A stretch of 64,000 bases of DNA from Lophius americanus (lineage: Eukaryota; Chordata; Actinopteri; Lophiiformes; Lophiidae), in assembly GCA_037951165.1 (NCBI GenBank), contig JBBDHG010000116.1, positions 1 through 64,000 of the forward strand. Direction: 5' to 3'. Below the pieces are notes generated by a model. The model was not told where the DNA came from, searched no databases, and was given only the letters and a program-made list of their open reading frames with translations. This document shows, piece by piece, positions 58,811 to 64,000 of this stretch (positions are counted from its first letter, which is position 1; each line of letters opens with the position of its first letter). Made by a program: the position numbers and the translations under genes.

Positions 58811-60708
58811 AATCTTGCAATGTTTAGTTTCAATGGTGCAGAACTGCAAATAGAGCGATGTGAGGATGCACACAGCCAACTAGCTGCCATGTAAAATGTA
58901 GACGTGTAAAAGCAGCTCTCCCTCAGGGATGCTTGGAGATTATTTGCAAACATAACTTGTATTTGTTTTTACATGCTCGAAGCTCTGGATAGGCGTGCTA
59001 AAGTGCATCAATGCAATACAGATATGGCCGGCTGAGTTGTCAATCATGCAGACTTTCTGTGATTGTGGGATTGTTTCTGTGATTCCAGAAACAACAAAGA
59101 ATCTATAAAATCTATTTGAAGAGGCTGTTTGGACCAGCTCTGGTATGTGTGCTTATATGTAGGCATCTCAAAAGAAACCCTACACATAATCGGTTTAGGA
59201 CACAGGAAATTTTCAAGGCAAATTTAAGACATTCCTACTTCAATAGGAAAACACATGAAACACATGGCAGGAAATTTACTTTATTTTTTCAAATTCCCAT
59301 TCTAATTGCTACAAGGCTAAAGCAAACACACAAATACACCTGCGTAAAGAGATGGGGGCTCCCCTTAGTCTCTGATTTATCAGTGTAAGGATTCGTATCG
59401 GTAGATGGACAATGGCATGCAACAGGAATTCCAGGTGCACAATATATCAGGTGAGGATATAAACTAAATGACGACTAAATGAAAGTTATTTTTGCAAAAA
59501 TATACCGTTGAGCAAAACATCTGGTTGGTGCGTTTATCGTCAGACCGCTATGTCCGAAATTCTCCCAAAATCCACAATTACCTCCACCATCTAATTTTTA
59601 GCATACTTTAGCATGTTATTTATGGAAGAGGAGACAGATTCCATACAACTTATGATACGCTACTCTGCAAAGTACTAGGTATTAGTAGGTTTTCTACCCC
59701 TGCATTTGTGGCTATATTCCATTTGTAAAAGGCTGATCCTCATCACTCCCCGCAGGAATTCTGAAGTTGTGGATTGTTTGGGGGAGTGATGAGTAAACTG
59801 CAGCTGAATTCTGGGATGGTGGTGGGACTGAAAGTGCAGGCAGTATAGAAAGAGCAGCAGCGGCGCTGCAGGCAGTGGGAGACATTGGAAGCTGTTGCGG
59901 CTCAGACCGCCTATTAGAAACAGGTGTGTTTAATGGCCAATGGGAAGGGTGAGGCATGAAGTGTGTGTTTGTGGGTCTGCAGCAACACAGCTCGAGATGT
60001 CTTCCGGAACAAACGCGGTAATATTTGTCTACAACCTTTTTTTGACTTCTTTTGCTTTGGTCGGTTAAATTTAAGAAGCTAACAAAACACTCCTTTCTTA
60101 GTGATGGAAAAGTGATGAAGTCATCGCAGTGTCACAGAATTTTTGTTTTACAAACAGAAATTTAAATATTCGATAGGAAAGCAATTCCAATCTATTTGGA
60201 AAGTCAAAGAAGAAACATCCAGGAGTCGCTTTACTATCAACAGTAGAAGAAAGGATGTATTTATTTGATAATACACAATAATAATACATAATACATTCGA
60301 CCTGTAGTCCTTACTCTAACAAACAAACCCTGTGTGAAAGCGCCAACCCAGGAATTATCATACCTTCCCTACGTTTCCCCAGATAAGAAAAAGACAACAA
60401 CCCTCCTTCACTCTCTCACAAGATTCCTTAAATTCCGGGATTTGTAAACATTGAGTGCCTATATTAAGTCTCTCCAGACCATTAAGCCCAGTGATCCTGG
60501 CCTCATACATCCAACAAGATGACCTCCACTGCCGTCAGATTCACTCCATTAGAAACCTACTTCTCCCTGCTTTCATTCCTCCCATGCCTCCATCCTCCCT
60601 TCCTCTGCTGGTTCTTCCTTTGTTTTATGTTCAGGGAGTTGGAGAAAGGGATGGAAGTTGCAGGAAAGGATCTAGAGAGGACTTTTAACATTTTTAGGTT
60701 AAGGCGGC
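58811..60708. other. No gene recognised
   Basis: AT-rich to mixed sequence, chance frames only. Confidence 0.45.
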
Positions 60709-60742
60709 GGCTTTGCTCTTCTTGGATCAAGAAGAGCAAAGC
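60709..60742. repeat. Perfect inverted repeat, 14-15 bp stem
   Basis: The arm gctttgctcttctt (60710-60723) pairs exactly with aagaagagcaaagc (60729-60742), spacer ggatc. The outer g/c of the spacer can also pair. Confidence 0.93.
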
Positions 60743-62455
60743 ACTTACAACCTGCTCCTTGTAGGCTTTGAAAGGTTTATGGCCCAACTTTGCCACCCCA
60801 GCCGGACCTCCCTGCTTCAATTGACCGAGTGCTCGCTGTCCCTCCAACCTCCCCCACCCTCCTCTCCCCTCCTCTCCCACTTTGACACTTGAATGCTACT
60901 GTAGATTCTTGGATAAAGAGTGGTGAGCCAATTTTGCTATAAAAAACAAGATAATGTAACTAAATCTGAGAAAAAAATAATAAGAATATGTGATAAAAAC
61001 AAAACAAAAAACAAGCTGTTTATAGAAGGTAAAGAAATCAGGACAGCGATGAAGTAAGGGAAGGAAAAGAAGCATACTAAACGTGTATGTGTGTGAGTGT
61101 CCAGCTTACAGACACACACAGAGGACAATGGTGAGGGTCAGCTCTCACAATGGTGAGTGTCAGCTATGTTTGTCTCTGGTAATGCCGTGTAACAAATGAG
61201 AAGGTAGAGGAGACATGCATAGCAGAGGAATGTGTGTCATACAAACGTATGAGCTGCGGAGGTGATGAATTTTACGTCTCCTGAATATTTTATAAATAAT
61301 AACAGAATCATTTGAAAATCACTTCTTTGTTATTTCCAAAATCAGCTAATACACATCTCGTTTTGTTCCATTCCAGACGTGTCAGCATGTGAGAGCTCCT
61401 GGTTGATAGAACGCTAGAAAGACAAATGTGTCTGCTCGCTCGCAGTTAACAATTGATCTTTTTAAACTCAATGTAGGACCAGAGGAGAACCTGAGGGGTA
61501 CAAACCTGCTTTGGAGTTCTCCTCCACTTCCTGGGTCCCATCATTGATTTTTCTTTCTCTTCCTCCTCACCTTTGGCCTCATAAGGCCAAAAGAGGAGGA
61601 AACATCTTGAGAGAAATTATTTGGTTGCTAAACTTAGATTATCATCACTATCTGTGAAGTAACATAGCCTGATTCCTATTTGTCAAGTCTACTCGCAAGA
61701 GCCTGTAAACCTGAATTCCTCTCATTGAAGCTCTTTTCCATCTCTGATTTTCTAAGATGATGCAAGTTAGCTAGCCCACCATGTAGGGAAACACATCCCC
61801 TCCAATTTTTTTTAAATTATTACCCACGCAATCTAAAAGCAGGGCAGCACACCAGGGTTCTAGGTTTACACGCCAACACTAAGGTTGACAGCAAAGGTAG
61901 TAACAGATGTGAATCAGACATCTGTATGAACGGGAGGCAGAAAGGTGAGTCTAGGGATGCAACATTTGACATCGTATTATCTCTGCAGCCCACAACCAGA
62001 AGACTTAGGCGGGAAGATGTACGTCCCATCTACATGGAACCATTTTCAAAATTCCTTTGTGTTCATCAGCATCTTTGTGAAAATTATCCCACGTATACAT
62101 ATTGGCAAAAAACAACTGAAAATGCTGTAGTATGCAAGTCAGGCCAGTAGTTTGCAGTGTAACTTTTCAGCATCTTCACCATAGAGTAAGACCATGAGCC
62201 ATGAGCAAAGTAGCGCTGTGCCCTCACAGTTTTGATAAGAATTACATTTTTCCAGTTCAACAGGATATAGAAATTGTGGCATTTTAGAAAGATTACACTC
62301 TGGATCTCTGGGTTTTTCAAAGTTTTCATATTTTGGCTCCAAAAAATGCCGTTAACATGCCTCTCAAAAGGCGACGGTTAACAACTTACTCAGAGAAGAG
62401 GTAAATCAACTGAAGATTAAAAGCTTGAAATTTGGGAGACATGTATATTTTCTTA
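60743..62455. other. No gene recognised
   Basis: Mixed sequence. A candidate exon-like interval at 60640-60697 (acceptor-like 'ttatgttcag', then an acidic/basic frame) is in the wrong phase for the plus-strand gene and has a poor donor (gttaag). Confidence 0.4.
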
Positions 62456-62490
62456 AAATAGAATAGAATAGAATAGAACAATAGAATAGA
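62456..62490. repeat. (GAATA)n pentanucleotide repeat
   Basis: About six pentamer units with one interruption (acaat). Confidence 0.93.
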
Positions 62491-64000
62491 TCCAATAGAT
62501 ACAATTACAATATACGCAAACGCTGCTGTGTTACACATTCAACATTTTTTGCTCTGGGAATTCCTCTCTGTTTAAAATCCCACACCAGAGAGGCGTAGCT
62601 CTGCGGTTGTTGTTTTTGTCAGCAGAAGACAACATTGGTGTCCCAGAGAAGGGTTTTGGGCTGTTAGACACAAGCTGCCACACGCAGATACAAATTTGTC
62701 AGCATCTGGTTATAATAATTGAATTTAATGGTCTCTTTTTTACTTCATTTAAGGAGATTACATTTTCTCTCCCCGTTTGTTTTCTTAGCAAAGGAGGTTG
62801 ACAGACTTCAATTAGATTTGATGAGCTTGGTCAGGAAGATATATTAAAATATTTTTATTTATGGGGCGTGACCACTTTATTTAATGCGCTGGAGTCTGAC
62901 CTGCCTGTATGATCTATAACCCAAACCTGACATGTTTTGGGGTTCAGTATGTTAAACAGTAGTGTTGAAATGGAGAAATGACTGACAGGTAATGGAGGCT
63001 CAGGCTTAGAGTTTCTGCCAAATGACTTCAGACTCCAGAGGGCTAATGATGTGGTTTAACAAGGCCAGGTTATAGCTAGGCTTAGGGTTCATTCTGGTGT
63101 GACCTCAGACCACAGAGGCTTACGATTGCAATATAGTGTGTTCTTAATTACGATCCCACGATTAAACCAAAGCCACTGAACCTTATCTAAAACTAAACCT
63201 CTGCTGTGGCTGCAGCTGTACATTTTCTGTGCTCACTCAGTAGTTCCTCTACTTTTCCAAACTGCTCAAGGTGCGTCATGGGATTTCACCACGGCTGAGC
63301 TTTGTCCAGAGTGAATAAATCTATGATATCATCAGTCAAAGCTTGAAGAACTTTTTCAATAGCTCAAGTCTCAACTCTGACTGTATCTTGATGTGTTTTC
63401 GGGATCTAAAGATGGATTATAACACTTCTTCCTCAAATCAGCTCTTATCCAGCCCATAAGTCCAGTAAGCATGGCCAACGTTACACAAGAAGGTTGAAAA
63501 AGCTCTCTGTGAACATTTCTCAGGAAGAATAAAGGAGCAGAGAGAGAAATTACAGAGGTGGATTGATTGTTAAGGACAAAACAGATGAAGGGATTCCTTG
63601 GGTGAGCGTACGCTTTGTATCTTGATCTGAAGACTCAGAAAGATTGGGAGATTTGGCGTTGTGTGCTAGGTAAACATGTTTTTTTGCAAACAAATATCGA
63701 GATTAAAATATGTGCAAACAAATGCTTGCCATATTACCTGCTGTAATGCCTCAGTCTTGTTTTTGAATTGCATTCATATTTGAGTCGATCCCTGATAGTG
63801 AACAATAATGTAGAAAAGTTCCTGCAAACTGGCCTCCAAACAAACTTGCCTCTTCCGATAAAGTCATGTGCACAGCGTCATCATGTAGGACGTATTTTGT
63901 TTGTCTGGTTGACGTGGCAACTTGTCTTGTTTCCAAGACTGTTTGGGGACGTCCTCCTCCTGCTCATTTTACATTCCAGATTCTGAACCGAGTTGATGAA
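62491..64000. other. No gene recognised
   Basis: AT-rich to mixed sequence. At 62590 'gaggcgtagctctgcggttg' recalls a tRNA A box, but no B box follows at the right distance. Inferred intron or intergenic sequence. Confidence 0.45.

Noticed and set aside
60640..60697. Candidate exon with a charged, protein-like frame between ttatgttcag and gttaag.
   Set aside because: The good frame is in the wrong phase for the upstream phase-0 donor, the phase-0 frame hits a stop, and the donor is poor.

Overview
The window is eukaryotic and almost entirely non-coding. It looks like a ray-finned (teleost) fish genome. The evidence is the repeat content: diverged tRNA-derived SINEs and LINE fragments of types familiar from fish, a Tc1-type transposon start, three copies of an hAT-like MITE with a terminal cagtggtgg motif, many (CA)n/(GT)n microsatellites, and AT-rich spacer broken by two short CpG-rich patches. 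These family assignments come from memory of fish repeats, not from a search. No prokaryotic operon, phage, CRISPR array, rRNA or functional tRNA is visible. Nearly all open frames of 60-150 codons look like chance.

Only two pieces of protein-coding gene are supported, and both are 5' ends of genes for secreted or membrane proteins. On the minus strand, one first coding exon (11048-11134) gives a 29-residue signal-peptide-like start and ends at a consensus GTAAGT donor. On the plus strand, a signal peptide is split over two exons (14862-14872 and 15025-15070), separated by a 152-bp intron with good donor, branch point and acceptor. Their start codons lie 3.7 kb apart, head to head, each in or beside a CpG-rich patch (10.64-11.43 kb and 14.47-14.87 kb). 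I cannot name either gene. If the models are right, 1-11047 is the first intron of the minus gene and 15071-64000 is intron 2 of the plus gene, at least 49 kb long. No convincing further exon was found in either.

Layout: 1-0.84 kb, LINE reverse-transcriptase remnant and a ~180-bp degenerate tandem; 2.0 kb, C30T9 tract; 3.8, 6.7 and 7.6 kb, LINE/SINE 3' tails; 5.1 and 16.4-17.5 kb, two copies of an unnamed repeat; 8.9 kb, perfect 4 x 15-bp tandem; 11-15 kb, the two gene starts with a MITE between them; 17.7-18.7 kb, AT repeat, ~80-bp degenerate tandem and MITE; 28.8-29.93 kb, a 17-bp minisatellite of about 66 units with an 85-bp higher-order period; 33.4-34.4 kb, MITE carrying a nested element; 40-52 kb, SINE pieces, microsatellites and several very tight inverted repeats; 56.4 kb, truncated Tc1-like element; 58.2-58.8 kb, LINE fragment split by another repeat. 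The rest is unrecognised unique-looking DNA.

Nothing here supports a new multi-gene system. The most notable items are the head-to-head secreted-protein starts, the minisatellite with its higher-order structure, the nested transposons, and the group of near-perfect palindromes between 42 and 61 kb.
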